Below, in pieces: positions 1 through 14,933 of a stretch of 64,000 nucleotides of DNA. Every line of letters begins with the position of its first letter. Position 1 is the stretch's first letter. A program made the position numbers and the translations under genes. Under the pieces are notes generated by a model that was not told the DNA's origin, ran no database searches, and saw nothing but the letters and a program-made list of their open reading frames with translations. This stretch comes from Cardiocondyla obscurior (lineage: Eukaryota; Arthropoda; Insecta; Hymenoptera; Formicidae), in contig NC_091882.1 of assembly GCF_019399895.1 (NCBI RefSeq), forward strand, positions 3,286,001 to 3,350,000, written 5' to 3'.

Positions 1-1273
1 GAATCTTTAGTACGCGACGCATTCGGAAGGTCTAACCAAACTTTACGTTTGAAAATGCTAATCACGGTTATTCTCCGTGTATTCGGAGCGCCGGAGTATA
101 CGTGCGCTCTCCTCGCAACAAAGAAATAGACCGCGGCGGATTTTCCAGGGTAAATAAATCGGCGGGGGGATAAATCGGGTTATACGCCATCGTCCGTATT
201 CGCGGATTATCCGCTAAGTCATAACGGACAATATAGCACGGGGTGGGCCCACCCCTTCTTTCAGCAAGCCCTAATACCGTCTCCGGAAAGCTCTGACCTG
301 GGAAGTAAGGGGTTATCTGACTCTCTCGCCCGAGTGCACTTTACCCCCGGTCTGTATTGAGATCTTCTCGAGCCTGGGCGACTTCGCGGGGGTGGATAGG
401 CGAAGAGTTTCACCTCTCGCGGGCTCCTCGACTATGACGAATTGCGAAAGTTCGGTGAAAAATTGGCCGAAGCCAGATAAGAGCGGTCCGCGGGTGTATT
501 GTGCGTCGTACTTTGGTCCACGACCATTCGTTCCCCGCCTCCGTTTACTTTCATCTCGCTGGCCGGCTTAACCCGCATTATTTAGCCCGAGCTCGCGTTC
601 CATTTGTGCTCTTTTCTTTTTTTTTCTTTTTTTATCTCTCTCTCTCTCTCTCTTTCTTTCTCCGCAAGCCGCGCAAGGAAAGATTTTAAAATAACTTTGT
701 GCCCCGGGAGGAAAGTTTCCATCGAGCTGACAAATGCGAGTATCGTGCGGCGGACGACGTCGCGGACTACGCGACTTGCCGCCGCGATTTGCGACACGTG
801 AAACTGCGGTATTTAACTCCGCAGGCGGACATATTTCGCGACGGTAATCCCGTGATTTGTATGCACGGCCCGAGAACACTCCGCGAAGCTCGTCGGGCCC
901 GGGCATAGAGAGGTATATCACTTGCAAACAGACTTCTTAGCGTAAATGCAACGTGCATTGCACCCGCGATAAGAACTCACTTTAGAATCTTTCGAGTTGT
1001 ATTAAGTCAGTGACGTAAGTCTTTCCCTTACCGCGTATTCCTTTGCGAAATATGCTCGATTCTGCGACACGGAAAACGGAGATCGATCCGTCCCGTTTTT
1101 TTTTAATTTTTTTTATTTTTTATTCGATACATCGGCCCTTTTATACATCGCGTCTGAACTCGCAAATAACTTTGAGATCTGAATAATTATTTTATTAATG
1201 ATAAGATGTAATTTTTTTTCTTTCTTTTTTTTTAACTATTTTACTAATATATTATCGCGATTTTTTGCTACAG
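1..1273 (+). other. Intron (3' end) of the Sidestep-like gene, upstream of the first visible exon
   Basis: No coding exon was found here. The exon at 1274 needs two bases of a split codon from an upstream exon encoding the signal peptide and first half of Ig1. I looked for the expected Trp motif and first Ig cysteine in this stretch and did not see them, so that exon probably lies outside the window. The stretch holds a T-rich and CT-rich tract at about 610-662, poly-T tracts at 1096-1131 and 1212-1233, and a pyrimidine-rich lead-in ending in the CTACAG acceptor at 1268-1273. Confidence 0.7.
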
Positions 1274-1479
1274 TTACGACGCGAGAAGTCGACAGTTCGG
1301 AAAAGCGAAACTATGGAGTGCGCCACATTTTTGGGGCCACCGGGCGTCTTTTCGTGCAAGCCCGCCGGCGCAGCTGACACTTCAGGACCTTCGACAAAGC
1401 GACGAGGGCGTCTACAGATGCAGGGTCGACTTTCGAAACTCGCCGACGAAAAACTTGAAAGTTAATCTCACCGTTATCG
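1274..1479 (+). CDS. Sidestep-family Ig protein, internal exon A (second half of Ig1)
   Basis: This 206-nt internal exon lies between a CTACAG acceptor and a GGTAAGT donor. It has one leading base, 68 full codons and one trailing base. It begins Y-D-A-R-S-R-Q-F-G-K, continues through A-K-L-W and a Phe/Trp/Gly stretch, then L-T-L-Q-D-L-R-Q-S-D-E-G-V-Y-R-C-R-V-D-F-R-N-S-P-T and L-K-V-N-L-T-V-I. The D-E-G-V-Y-R-C motif holds the second cysteine of a V-type Ig domain. The C-R-V-D-F-(R/K)-N-S-P-T signature followed by N-L-T-V-I is, from my knowledge of the family, characteristic of Drosophila Sidestep and its paralogues, which are neuronal or muscle surface receptors for Beaten-path proteins in axon guidance. 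N-L-T is a potential N-glycosylation site. The split Val codon completed by exon B gives the family's V-P-P linker. The family call is firm; which side paralogue it is cannot be settled from this fragment. Confidence 0.93.
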
Positions 1480-4400
1480 GTAAGTACTTATTGAAAAACT
1501 TCAATTCCGATTCGCAATAATTATACCTACATTAAACTATTTAATTAATTACCGAAACGTCGCGGAAAAAGAATTGTAATATTTAATACGCGCGTTATCG
1601 AGCATAATTTCGTGCAGTAGTCGAAAAAAAAAGAACAAAAAGAAAAAAAAACGTTTGTAGAAAGTATGTGTTTAGCGAGTACAAACGTCGATATCGCAGT
1701 TAGCAATTTGTGAAGTGATCAGTCACGATAATATCGCGGTTATTTGATAACTGAAAGCTTCGGACGGGCGATTTTCCCGCAGCGGTATCAATCGCGAAAG
1801 ACATCGACGTCGTGGTTTTTTTTTTTATTTTTTTTACTTCGTGACATAATTTCCTTTTTCCACGGGGTGGGGGAAAAAAAAAGACTTCGCGGCTCGCTGA
1901 ACAGAAAAAAGAAACAAAGCCCTCCCTATTATCTCATCTCATCAATCTCATTTTTCAAATATACCTTTCGAAACTAGTTCGCGCGACGGAAATGTGATTG
2001 TCAATATCCAAAAGTGCAAAAAGACGCGCCCCGTACGTACGAATCGATCGCAGTTTACGACCTTTCGCAACGGGAACAGTCAGCTATGGTTTTGCCGTAA
2101 CTATCGGACGTACGAGAGCTACGAATAGACACTCCTCCCTAATAATATAAATCTCAAGATCTGCGCTCGAGCGGCCGTGCTCGCTTTTCGAGGGCGAAAA
2201 CTTCGGTCTTTTCGCGCGGAGCTGGTTCGAGGCTCGTTAAACTTTCCGCGGAATTGTGCTCGACGGGAGAAACTCGATGGAACTGGACCGTCGATACTCG
2301 CTTGGCAATAACCTCTCGTACGATTGGGCAAGCCGGTCCCAAGAACGATCGTTAATCCAAGATCGAGGGGAGAGAAAAGGGGAACCACTCGTACAATCAG
2401 CAAACCATTGAAAACGATCCTTTAGAAACGATCGCGTTGAGAGCACCGTCGATCGCCCGTCTCGTAGTTTTGATTCGTTCTTTTCGGTTGACGTTAAATT
2501 TCCCCTTGATAACAAAGCTCCGGGGATTATTTACAACTCCCCCTCCCGTTAATAATCGCAGTGAAGAATCCGTCCGTGAAGTCGCGTATTCGATAATCGC
2601 GCATCACGATCGCCTAATCCCGCGTCATTTCGCATATTTACGTGACATTTTTATCGGAATCGGCAATTGAATTATAAATTCAACAAGAGAAATTATGATG
2701 TTAAAGCGGTATATTTACAATTTACTAAACGACATCGTGTTTAACGAATTTGTTTAATTAGCGATTGGTTCGAAGATGATTTATTTATTCGAGGAAACAA
2801 AGGATACGTTTATTTTTTTTATTATTATTATTATTAATCAGTAAATCAATCGGGTCTTTGTATAATCGGAATATCTCGCTTTCAAATACGTTTTAATTTA
2901 AATAATGACGCAGTATCAAATTTGCGAATAAATTTTTATTCGATATAAAATATTATTTTTGTTGCGCGTAAAAACAGATAAATCCCTATTTTTTATTTTT
3001 TTATTTTAGTCTGTTTCCTATGCGAATAATATTTTTATTTAAATAATGATAAATTGTGTTTTGCATAATGTATCGAATTTTATATATAATATATAAAGAA
3101 ACGAATACAGGAAAAATTTGCTACGAATACTGATATATATATTTTTTATTATTATAATCAGAGATGCCGGTTTAATTGGGAAGAAAAATGTCTATAATAT
3201 ATCAATTTCTATGATATCGATATCTTTTGTTTATGCGACAAGGTGCACGCATTATAATAACTGTTTAATTATTTTTTTCCTTTTTTTTTTTTTTTTTACA
3301 AAGCGATGTAGATTTCAAATTACAATAAGCTCGGCGCGCACAGTTGTAATAACAGCGTGTTGTAATATTACTTTATCTCGCGTAAAATAATCACCATCGC
3401 GTTTATAACGCAATCAACTTGACGGCGCGGAATGGATATCACAATGCGGTAATTAATACTCGATGCCAAATCGATGCGAGATACGCGTCAACCCGTACAG
3501 AAAGTTCAATTTCCACTTTATAGAAAGTTATGCAACAGCGTTTCGCGTTTCCATAATGGCGAATAACATTATTCGGTGCAGTACAGGTGAAATCAAACGT
3601 AATTACCGTACGTGCGCTTGTGCATAATAGCTCCAAGTATTGAAAATGTTTAAATAGAAGCTCGGAAATAAATGGAATATTAATGTTTAAATAGTCGCAT
3701 ATCGGGATTAATGCACGTCGGGCCGGGTAACGCAACCAACGTGTTCGCTTCCTTCGTTTTTTTTTTTTTTTTTTTTCTACGCGAAATATCTAACTTTACG
3801 ACAGCGAATAAACCCTTCCGACTCTTTCAGCGAGAATTTGTCAGCCGTTGCGAGGCGGAGTCTTTAGCAAAATTTTACGTCAATTAATTTATTTATAATT
3901 GCATCTTCCGCTCGTCCGAGCCGGCTTCTTATTTGTCGGTGTCACCCACGTTTTCTTTCGCTAAGTCCGCTAATTCGTGATAAATAATTTACGGCCTCGT
4001 CCTAGTTTCGTAATACCTATCTCTGATCGTCGCCGGTGCGTATTTGCTATGCCGGTTTTGTCGTAAAGCCGAAGTTCGAGAGGCGGCGACGCCGGCTCTC
4101 GGAGAGCCCCGAAAGTCCAAGACGGGTTTGTCTCGCTCTTGTCTCTTAATAGAGTAGGAGCAATATCTCGTTGGCCTCTAAGGAGACGCTCTCTCCACGG
4201 TACATCGCAGCGAGAAGCTTTCACGAAGCACCTAACCCAATTTACTCATCGATCGACCGTTAAGTTGATTTAAAACGCGGGTTGCGATTTTGTGTCCCGT
4301 TTAAATGGAAGCCGATAAAGTTCTTTTGAAATTCATAAAAGGGCTCGCATAAATATGGATACAACAAAATTGCGCGTGAAACAATTGTGCTGGTTACATT

Positions 4401-7400
4401 AATTGATTATAGGGAAAATAAAATTATTTTATTGAATTTATTAATAAAATAATAAAATTGCGATATTATTGTTGAAACTGTTCGCGACGTATCTTTCGAA
4501 AAAGTTAGTTAAATATTTTTTTTTTACTTGGCGAGTGTTTCCCGCGAAATGATTAGGCGAGAGGGGAGGAAAAAAAAGGATGACTGGAGGAGAACGTTAA
4601 TCGAATTAATCACCAATTAATCATCGTACATTACTAAAAGAAACTTTTTTCCGGGCCGAAAAAAAAATCTCGATATATCATTTTCTTTCTGATTTATCTT
4701 ATCTCATCCATCATAAATTTTTTTAATCCATCCCGGTATCAGAAGCGCAGCTCGTAAACTTCAATTTTCAGTCGAAGGAAATTAATCGATCAGATCGGCG
4801 AGATGTTTCGCTCGAGGGATTGGCCTGGTTCGCCGAATAAACGCGCGCTAAATGCGAAGATCGTGTTAAAATCGGGGGCGATTCAAAATTGCCCGATCGT
4901 CACTGTTTTCTTTTAATCAGTACTCGTCCGAGCGTCGCGGAATGAGGCCCGGGGTCGTCGCGCGTCGCTAACTTAAACAATCTGCCCTGGTTGTTAGCTC
5001 GAGTATCTCCAACTCGTCCGGCGCGCACCCGGGCGGTAGGGTCCGTAATCGAATAGGGATACATCTCGCAGGCGAAAGGCCATCGAGAGATCGCGGTAGC
5101 GGCGGAGCTTCGTTTTACGCTTCGACGCGCGCGAGCGCGGGCGTCCATCGGAGAGCTCCGGGTTAATTCAGAGCCCGTGCGATACCTCGGCGTACAGAGA
5201 GGCGAACGGCGGACATTGCGCTAGTGTACGTAATATCTGTGAAAGGAAGGTGCGCAGGGATCCCTTGCACCTCGGCTCTGTATATCCGCTCTCTCATAGC
5301 GGAGAGTTGAAACAGCCCCCCGTCGCCGACTAAACTCATCGACGCGATATCCAACGCTCGCGTAACCGTTACCTTCTTTCCCGCCCGCGTCCTTATTTTC
5401 CTCTCGCTTTGCTCTCCTCCGTCCACTGATTACAATTATCTCGCGAGTGGCAGTTATTCACTAGTCTTTACGTGTCCCGCCCGTTCTCTCTCAATCCCTT
5501 AATTAAGTTTGCCGCGCCGTTCCCGTTATCCTCTCCCTCCTTCCCTCCCCCCCCCCGTTATCCGTCCCGCTCTCGAGCTGCTTATTAAAAAACTTATTCT
5601 CATAAGCCGAAAATAAACTACCCTACCCGCTCGCATCGGCGATGTTTCCCAATGTATCGCGTATATCGCGCGTTCTTGACGTCGCCGCGCTCCCTCGTCG
5701 CCGCTGCAATTTTCTTGCCTCGGGACGCGGAGTCGTTAGCTCATTGGATAAAGGAGACGCACGCCCCAAGGAGCCCAAGACGTCGTTGTTGAAACTTGGG
5801 AACAAAAGCTGCTCGGGTGTTGAGCCGACTCATGCTAATCCGATTAGGATTTACTTTAGATTTTGACGAGCGCCTAGATCCACCGCCCCCGGTTTCTCTC
5901 TACGCGCGCTTCGGGGATGCCTAATCGCCGCTTACGGCCAAATTAGTTTCGCACAGTCCCCCCGTTCTCTGTCCCACCCAGCCTGGCCACTTATTTAACG
6001 TACGCCCACGTTGGGCTTTATCCACTTAATTGATCGCTCTCTCGCCAGTTGTCTTTCTACTTATCGCGCGCGTGGATACGTGCGTGGACGCGCCCACGCA
6101 TATACACGCCAATTAATCGGCCATCTACATTAAAATGTAATCGAGGATGCGTTTACGAATTAATCGTTTTCTGATAAACGACTCGTAAATAAATATGGGT
6201 TTATCGGGGGAGTGAACGGTAACTGAAAAATGTAGATTATTACTTTAAATGAATTAATGCCGCATAATACCGCTTTAATTCTCGAACGGGATTCAAATTT
6301 TTTTTTTTTTTTTTTATCACCGGGATAATTATACAAGGTAAACAATTCGCAGTGCGTAAGCATATATGAAAACAGTTGAAATTATTATGCCGCGACGATG
6401 TTGTTCCCTTGGCGAGGATTAATATTTTTCGCGGAGAATAAAAAATATATATATTATTTTTTTTATTTTAATATTTCTTTTTTATAACAGCTCTGTGTGA
6501 AATGCGTAGTTCGCGCTGGGTTGAATTAAAATGGGAGAAATCGATCGGATCGATAATGGTATTAATCTAGCGAATTTCATGGTCGTTTGCATTCTCGAGC
6601 GGAAACCCCCCCGCGTCCTTTCGATCCTTCTCATCTGCGAGCTTTCGCGAGGATATAGATAGATCCTGTAATTCCGAACGGAACGCGTTGCGTTGGAATT
6701 GCGTCTCGTCAAGCCAAGTGGTACTGCGTGATTCCCTGAAATCGATACTTCACGCTGGATATTCTCGTTTAAGCCTCTTTATCGGTGATTACTCGTCAGC
6801 TTTCAGGAAGAAAGGGCGCGCACGACGGGATCCCCTCGAGGGGATCGGAAATAGCCGATACTCCCGGGGAACATTCAAAAACCAGCTTTGTCATCCTCGA
6901 TCTTCTTCCCCCTTTTTCCGCGAGTGACGTACATCTCATTACCGAAAAGATAACATAATCAAGTCTCGCGTACAGTAAAATAACTTCTTAATGAAATTAA
7001 ATAAAATCTTGCGAGGAGAAAAAAAAATAAAAATACTAATAATGCGCACTATTTTCTTTTGGGGAGGGTTCACCTCGTTAGCTGCTCGCAACGAAATTCA
7101 TCGTCGCGCACGTTACTCGCCGGTGAGAATTTTTCAACGTCCACGAGGGGGATTAACGTGGGAATAATACCCGGGGACTCCCTTTCGCGGTCAAAGCCGT
7201 CTCTTCCGAGTTTACCCTTCTTACCGCCGTGTCCCCGACGTTCGTTCGTCTTTCGCCCGGCTGTTTTTCTTCCCGAACGCGTCCGCGATCCGGAATCCTT
7301 CATGAAAATTAAATACCGCGAGCTCGAGGATGATGGATATATTCCGCGAATGACGTTCCACGTCGTCGCTCGTGTCCCCGCGCGAGCGAGGACGGCAAAG

Positions 7401-10400
7401 GGTGACACTTGCCCTCCCCGCCTCCCCCCTCCCCTTCCCCCCGAATGGGAAGAACGGAGCCGGGCGGACACGTTCTGAAATTTAGTATGACGGAACGGGC
7501 GAGCGCTCGTATTTTATCGTTAGCAAATTCCATAGAAAATTCAGAGGCTCCGTTGCGACTCGGGCGCGGCCAAGCCGGCCCAGTTTTCCCATCGACTCGT
7601 GCCCTCGAGCTCCTCTTGTCCGCCGCTGGCAAACGAGACCCTCGTCCGATATATTTTTTCGCGTGCACCTCGACTCCCCCAACGGGAAACGCATCCCTTT
7701 TTTTTTTTTTTTATGTTTCGCGATGCTGTTCAAGAGTTTCTTTTTCACACAGTACAATGCACTGCACTTAAGCAGCTTGCTCGCTTACTAACTTGACGTG
7801 TTTCGCTAACGCCGTTAATTTATACAAAGAGCGAAGGGAAATATATTTGCCGAGCTAGTTTAACGGAAGTTTAGCGAGCATATAATTATTAATTTATCGG
7901 GTATTAAGCTATTCGACATCGCGTTCTATTACTGACAGTACGGAAAATACTCCTTGACGTATCCACGGCGGATTTACGAACGTTTGACGAGCATCGTGAC
8001 CTGCCAGCTACTTTGGTTTTACTTTAAGTGGTACTGGTAATTAATGTTTAAATTGGGTTTCCGTCAAAGTATGTTTAATTTCGAAACGACATTTATCCGG
8101 TTAAAACTCGACGCGCCAAATATACATTTGCGTAGTTAGCAGACGCCAATTCGCTGCAGTACTTTTCTAATAAGAAGAGTCTAGTTTTGTATTCGTGAAA
8201 ATATTGCAAACGGGTACCCAGAGACTTTTGATAAATGTATATTATCTATCGATGCACTCTCGAATCCTACGAATTTATCGCGGCAATGGCTCGTCGTTAC
8301 GTGATAATGAAAACGTATGCTCGTTGAAGTCGACGCATTTCCGCGGACCGGGGCGATCCGAAAAGTTTCACCTCGAAACTGAAAGCGCGGCTTCGGCGAA
8401 CGAGGAAAGACATAAAAGGAGGAAGGATGGCGGAAGTTTGCCACGGGTTCGCGGTTAGGTGCGATTCTAAAAAAATCATGAATCAGAGACGAAACGAGCC
8501 TCAATAATGGATCGTCCAATCCGAAAACTTCGCCGCCGGACAGGTCTGAAGGATGATGGCGAATCCGCGTGAAACTTACACCGCAGAACTGTAGAACTTG
8601 GCTCTTCTACGACACGTTACGGCTCTTATTACGGAAAGTACGATCGCGAGCACGATGTATCGTTTAATTTATTTTTTTTTAATTTTTTTAATAATTAAAA
8701 TATTACAATTCTTTTTTTTTTAAATAATATTCTTAAATAATCTCGAAACTTGCAATTTTATAATTATTATACGTGTAACGAAAATAAGATTTAGTCGGTC
8801 AAAAAGCGTAAAATAAAATATCGAATTTACGTGACGAAAAATAGTGAAAATGGCGGTCTCTTGTTTCCTTTTATTTTCTATAACGGCCGCCGCGAAAACA
8901 GTACGACACTCATTAGTCGGAGGAAGTTTCACAGGGATTTCAAAGCATCTTGTTTTCCAACGGTGAGGATCTCGCGATCGCCCCATTCCGCGGAACGTTG
9001 ACCGCTTAAAGAGCAGAAAACGAATGCGGCGAAGACTTACACTTTACCATATTACGTTTCTTCCGTCGCATGACATCAAATATATTTCCGATTCCTTCGC
9101 GAAAACTCCGCGGAAAGCTAACGGGCGCTGGAAAACTCTCATTACACCGGTCGAAAACTTGCCTGGCTGCGTTATGACTCGTATATTGCGTTTCGTTTAA
9201 CGCAATAAAAATAGTAAATGGCTCCGCCGCTCCTTCTCGCGAAAACAATCTAAAGCGTCGCCTCGACTTCTATTTAACGCAAGAAAAGTTATAATTGCGA
9301 GTCAAAATATTTTTCCGCTATTACCGCGCGATACTTTCGGCGAGTTGTAGCCGCGTGTGTTTTTTTTTTCTTCGGCAAATAAATGGCCGCATATAAGAAT
9401 AATAAATTTTCTACGTGACACGAAAATTCTCTAGCGCGAATTTATTTTTTAAATTGAACCTCGTGGCATTTTTAACCGCGGTGTCCGAGAAACGGGAGAG
9501 GGAGATTCTATCGCGCGAGGAAATATCACGATGTTCTCGGAACAGATGCCGTGAGTGAGACTCGAGAAGCTGTCCATCAACCACACGATGGGCATCTCCA
9601 TTTCCATATTCTTTGTTGCCCCTTCGATATTTTTTTTTTTTTTTTTTTATCTGCCTGTTAACCCCGCGGTTCGGATCGTTCGTTTTACACGAGCTCCCGT
9701 AATACTATCTCGATCGAATCAGTCAAGTGGAAAGTAGCAGAGATCGATAGGTTTTTTTCGATTAAAAATTTATACGCGTTTTTATAAGGAACGTTGATGG
9801 AGTGGAGCTATCAAGTATCGAATACCAATTAATATTTTCAATTATAATTTGTAATATAAAAATAGTTATTTTAATATATAGACCGCAGATATCATTTTAA
9901 GATCGAAATCCAATCTCCAACGTCGATTACATGTTTCACGAACTAAAAAGTTTATTCTTACGTTAATTTTACAGGCGTATTCAATACGTGCTCCACGCTA
10001 GAATTTAATAAATCAAGCCTCGACGACACCGTTTGAGTATTTACGACGTGCGCAGTCGTTATTGAGGATGTCGCGTGACGCGGTAAAAAAAAAAAAAGAA
10101 GGGGGTAAAAAAAAAAGAAAAAGAATTGAGGTCGATGGCATGGCACGTCGTGAATCATAACAGATTCCTGACCCTTGGGATCTCTCCGCTCTTTTCTCTC
10201 GCCAGAACCGCGTCCGGGCATCAAAAGAAAACCGACAGGGAGATTTCGCGGACGGTCCACCTGCCATATTTTTCCGCCTCGGAGAGCTCGTCCATCTTCG
10301 AGCGAATGTTCGATATCCCGCAGAATTCCATCTTTCTATCGTCCCTATCGGGCCCGTCTTTTCTTTTTAACGCGCTGGTTCAAAGAGCCGTATATTTCTC

Positions 10401-13400
10401 CCGCCGCGAGTTAGGCGGACGGTTCGTCAACCAACGGCCGCGGTTATATCTCGATAGAAATTGTTTCCCCCAATGAAAAGATCGCCCGAGCGAATGAAAC
10501 CCGATATTTGTAATATTTAAGTCGAATCAATTATCGTCAGTTATTTATGCGAAAATATAAAACGTTAATATTAAATAATCGTGTATTAGTATCAACTGGA
10601 TTAAAGTAATAATTTATTTTGTACTGTTGATAAATTTTAAGTATCTTGATTTAGTTTGTAATAATTAATAATCTATAACAAATAATAATGAGAATATTAA
10701 TTTACGTGTACAGACTGCCGATTCTGTAACCATGATACGATATTTGAACGTGCTATTCGAAACGCGAGTTTCAGCTGTGCATTTTTTACAAGAAGGCGTT
10801 GAGGTTGGAATTAATTTAAAGTTAAAAATTGGTTAATAATATCGCTTACGTTTTGCGTATACTTTTTTTAATTTTTTTTTCTTTTTGCTATTAAAATACT
10901 CTTATTTTTCGTATAACGACTCGTGTTATATACGGTGACTTCGTGTATGTACAAAAACGATGGCTTTCTTTTTTCTTTTTTTTTTTTTTTTTTAACTCGA
11001 ATAAATCGAAAGTAATAACGCAGCTATTTCAGTTCGTACTTTGCGCGACGCGTTGGCACGGCATTACACAGCGTCTCATTATAATATTTTAACGAGGACC
11101 AGATTAAACGTTACGACGTGCTTGAAATTAATAAATACACCGGGGATTACAGTACTGCAAAAAGCCTGTAATCGCGTTTGGCGATTTTGCAGTCGCGAAA
11201 ATTGATCGTCCCGCGCGGGTACGTTTTTGCAGGAGCGAAATCCGGGGGCCCGCCGTCAAAAAAATAAATCACGAGTCAACGACGAGTTCTCGCGTGCTTC
11301 GCGGCACCCGCGTCCCGTTCGCGTGTCGCGGTAAAAATTGCACGGGCATGCATTACAATTGAATCGCGCCGGGCGCGTCCCGTGCGGTCGTACGTCATAT
11401 TGCTCTTAGCGGCAATCCCTACCCGAGAGCTCGAGCTTCGACAGGGATACTCGGGATTCCAGTTTCGACGGGATCCTATCTTTTGTAAGTTGCCCGGACG
11501 ACGGTATCGGGGGAGGGCCGCGGTCAGTTATTCCGGTCACGAGTGGGATTCATCCTCGAGATATCTCGATTTGGCGTGCCCTGTCGCCTGCGCCCGCCGA
11601 AGGGACTTACCACGGACGTGTCTCCGACGACTCTTCCTTTTTATTTTCGCGCGGAAAGAGGCTCGACCTCTTCCTCGTTCCTTTCAACCATTTTCGGCAA
11701 TAATTACTTGATCCTTAAAGGACTCTGGGCGAAATTTAACGCGGTCACGCGCGACCGAGCTTTATTTTTATACGTTTTCCCGAGTGATATCTTAATTTTC
11801 TATTTGCAATCATTTTTAAATTAAATAACTAACGTCCCGCGCTGTCTCGTTAGCACTTTAGCACCGCGATTTTTATCGCGCGATTTGTTTCCTTTCTGTT
11901 AGAGACGGGAGAGCACGGTATATATATTGCGTCTTGTTAGGATTGCATAATTGCGTTACAATTGCACAGCTGCTTCGATTAATTACACGGCGAGATTAAT
12001 TACTAATCACTTATGGTCGATAATGAAGCGACAATAACGTGGGAAACCGCGGCTGTTATTAACAGAATTACATCGATTCCGCGACGATAACCTCATCCAT
12101 TGGTAATCCATTATGGAATAATGCTGACGCTACTAGCAAACGATTATTATATCTTCCTACATACTCTTTAAATAATATATATATATATATCGTATACGTA
12201 TATAAAATAATAATATCATTTTCTTCCTCTTAAATTTTTATATTGGAAACATAAGGTCTCAATAATTTCTATTATTACATTCATTTTTAATATCCAAAAG
12301 TCGCAACAAAATATTATATATATAATTTATCTGTAAAATTTTCATTAAAAAAAAATCTGACTATCAGTTGATTAAGTTTACAATTAAATTAAGGATTCAT
12401 AACGAAAAGAGATACATTAATTAATAATATGTTGCTGCAAATTATAGTCTGCGATATAAAAATCTGACTATTCGAGAGGATTGCGCGGGGCAAAAGAAAA
12501 TTCTTTCCAACTAAGGTAAACTTAACGATCGAAGTTGAAACGACAGGTTGGTCCGGGGATAAAAGGGAATCGAAAGGAGGGAGACGTGATACGAAGACAT
12601 AGGGCCGGCGATCTCTTAAAAACCGGCAACGAGTCTTTCGCATGACAAACGCGCGGATTTTCGACGGGGCGGCAGGTGCAACAGCGACTAAGTATGTAAT
12701 ATCGTTTTAGGTCGGCAGTAAAAATTCCCCCGGGGACTTTGCGCCCGGCGTGATCTATTCTCGCTAGGGGCGGCTAAACGACTCGCGAAGAGATTCTTTT
12801 CGTAGAATATCCTCGGCAGCTCGGGCAACGACCGGGGCCGCGAAAATGTCCCGCGGTAAGCCCGACGCGGAATGCGGAAACGTTTGTCACCGGCGTTGTG
12901 GAACACGGCAATTTTATTACGATAAATCCTTTATTCGCCGACTTATCCCGACGCGCGCCGAACGAGACGGCGGGGCGTGAATTACGCGAATAAAAATATT
13001 CTTTTTTTTTTTTATACACATGTATAAACGTATAGCTACGCGGGTATATATTTCGCGATAAAGTAACGGCTTAAAGGGTGATTTTTGCGAAGACGTGAGA
13101 AAAATAGCGCTTCGGGGAAAACTTGTACGGGGTAAATCGGCCAGGCAAATGCACGCGCGATATCTCTACGACCGTAAAATCGACGATATTGTTCTTCAAG
13201 CCGTTCGTATGGGGGTTGAAACGATAACGCTTCGGTGACGCCGAAAGATTTTCGCGAAGCCAATGGCTTTTTTCCCCCCGATCTTCGCCGCTGTCGGTTA
13301 CGCGCCGTAACGGCCCATAAGAAGAGATTACATGGTGCTCGAAATTCGTCTCGCCCAAAAATTTCCCGCAGCGACGATTACACCCCGAGCTTTCAGGGAA

Positions 13401-14900
13401 CCGTAAAGTTCGGCGAGGGACGATATGAAGCCATCATAAAAGTCGTGCGAGACGTTGATGGGGAAGTTCTGGGAAAATTCGTGAAAAGCACGTCGAATCG
13501 CGAAATACGAAACGCATTATTGCGAGGGATTTTTTTTTTTTCTCTCTCTCTCCCTCCCAAAAACGACGATATTATATTATACACCTCTCGTTCGAAGGAC
13601 TAAAATTGTCTGCGTATCACTCGCACGTCCCACATAACTAAACTACCGAACCTGTTCGTAAGCGATAGAGACCGTGTACCTACCCTTCTTCGCAGTTTCT
13701 TTACAATTCGCCGCGGATGGTTTAAAAAATAAAAAAAAAAAAGGGGGGAAGAAAAGTGCCATCGTTTGCGGTTCGTCGCGACAAACGGGAGTACAAAAAA
13801 TAAAAAGAAAAAAAAAGAAAAGACGGGAGGCTCGATTGAAACGGAGCAACGAGGTATTCGTAAGAATACTCGCATTCGGCGCGCCGCAGGACTCACTTAA
13901 CTATCCGGCTCTCCTTCAACGCCTACCTTTCGAGCGCACTTCGGATTTCTATCTTCCCCCCCGAGTCTTCCGGGCATCTTCCCTGGAATTTGTCGGGTAT
14001 TAAAAGAACAAGATATCCCGGCGCGGTCTCTTCTGCCTTTATTTACCGCGTGCGAGAAAAACCGCCTCGCGGCGGGGCGAAATAACGCTCGAAGAAAAAG
14101 AGAGGAGGAACATAATCCTGTAACCGCGCGATGTACTTGAGCGCGTTACACGACTCGGGGAATGCGAGGAATGACGTACTCGGTCCAAAGAATATTCCTT
14201 CACACTCGTGTATGCATTTCTTTGCCGCTTCTTTCCCGTTAACCCGGCTCGAGAACAAATGACGTTGCGATACTCAAATATTTTTAGCTCGTGGCTCCCA
14301 TCGCCATCGGAAAAAATTTCAGCGCGACGCTATACGGAATTTTTATTCTCGAAAAATGTCTTATCGAGCAACCTGAAGCGCAGCGGCGCGACATAAACGC
14401 GAGGCGTAATATATTTTCGACTATAACTGATAATAAAGTTTATTACAATTCATTGTCAAACGATGATGATAATACGAAGGATTAAAATGTGAATTTTTTT
14501 AAGAACTAATCTTCGCGCGTATATTTTTTAATATTCGCCGTTTAAAAAGAAATTCTTTGTTTACCGCAAATTATGAAAAACGTTGGCGCAATTCGGTAAC
14601 AATAATACAACCTTGTATTCATAAAACGAAACTTGGAATAGGAAGGATTAAGCGGAGAACTACTTGTCTGAGAACTTTAGTTAATCCTATGTTGAGTCGG
14701 TGACATGCGTCATAATGTAAAATGTAACCCAGCGTTGACTTTAATCCTTTATAGCGTAACAGAGGAAGTTTTAAAGAACGATAAACAGCTACGTGAAGGA
14801 TATTAAAACAAATGCACGTTTAAGTTAAGATAATAAGTAACGCGACGCGTGGTTATCCAGGAATTAAATTGCCTTCCGTTCTCATTTCTACCTCTGGCAG

Positions 14901-14933
<33 letters not shown>

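Noticed and set aside
5735..5800. TTAGCTCATTGG resembling a tRNA A-box
   Set aside because: There is no B-box or T-loop sequence at the right distance and no cloverleaf could be drawn.
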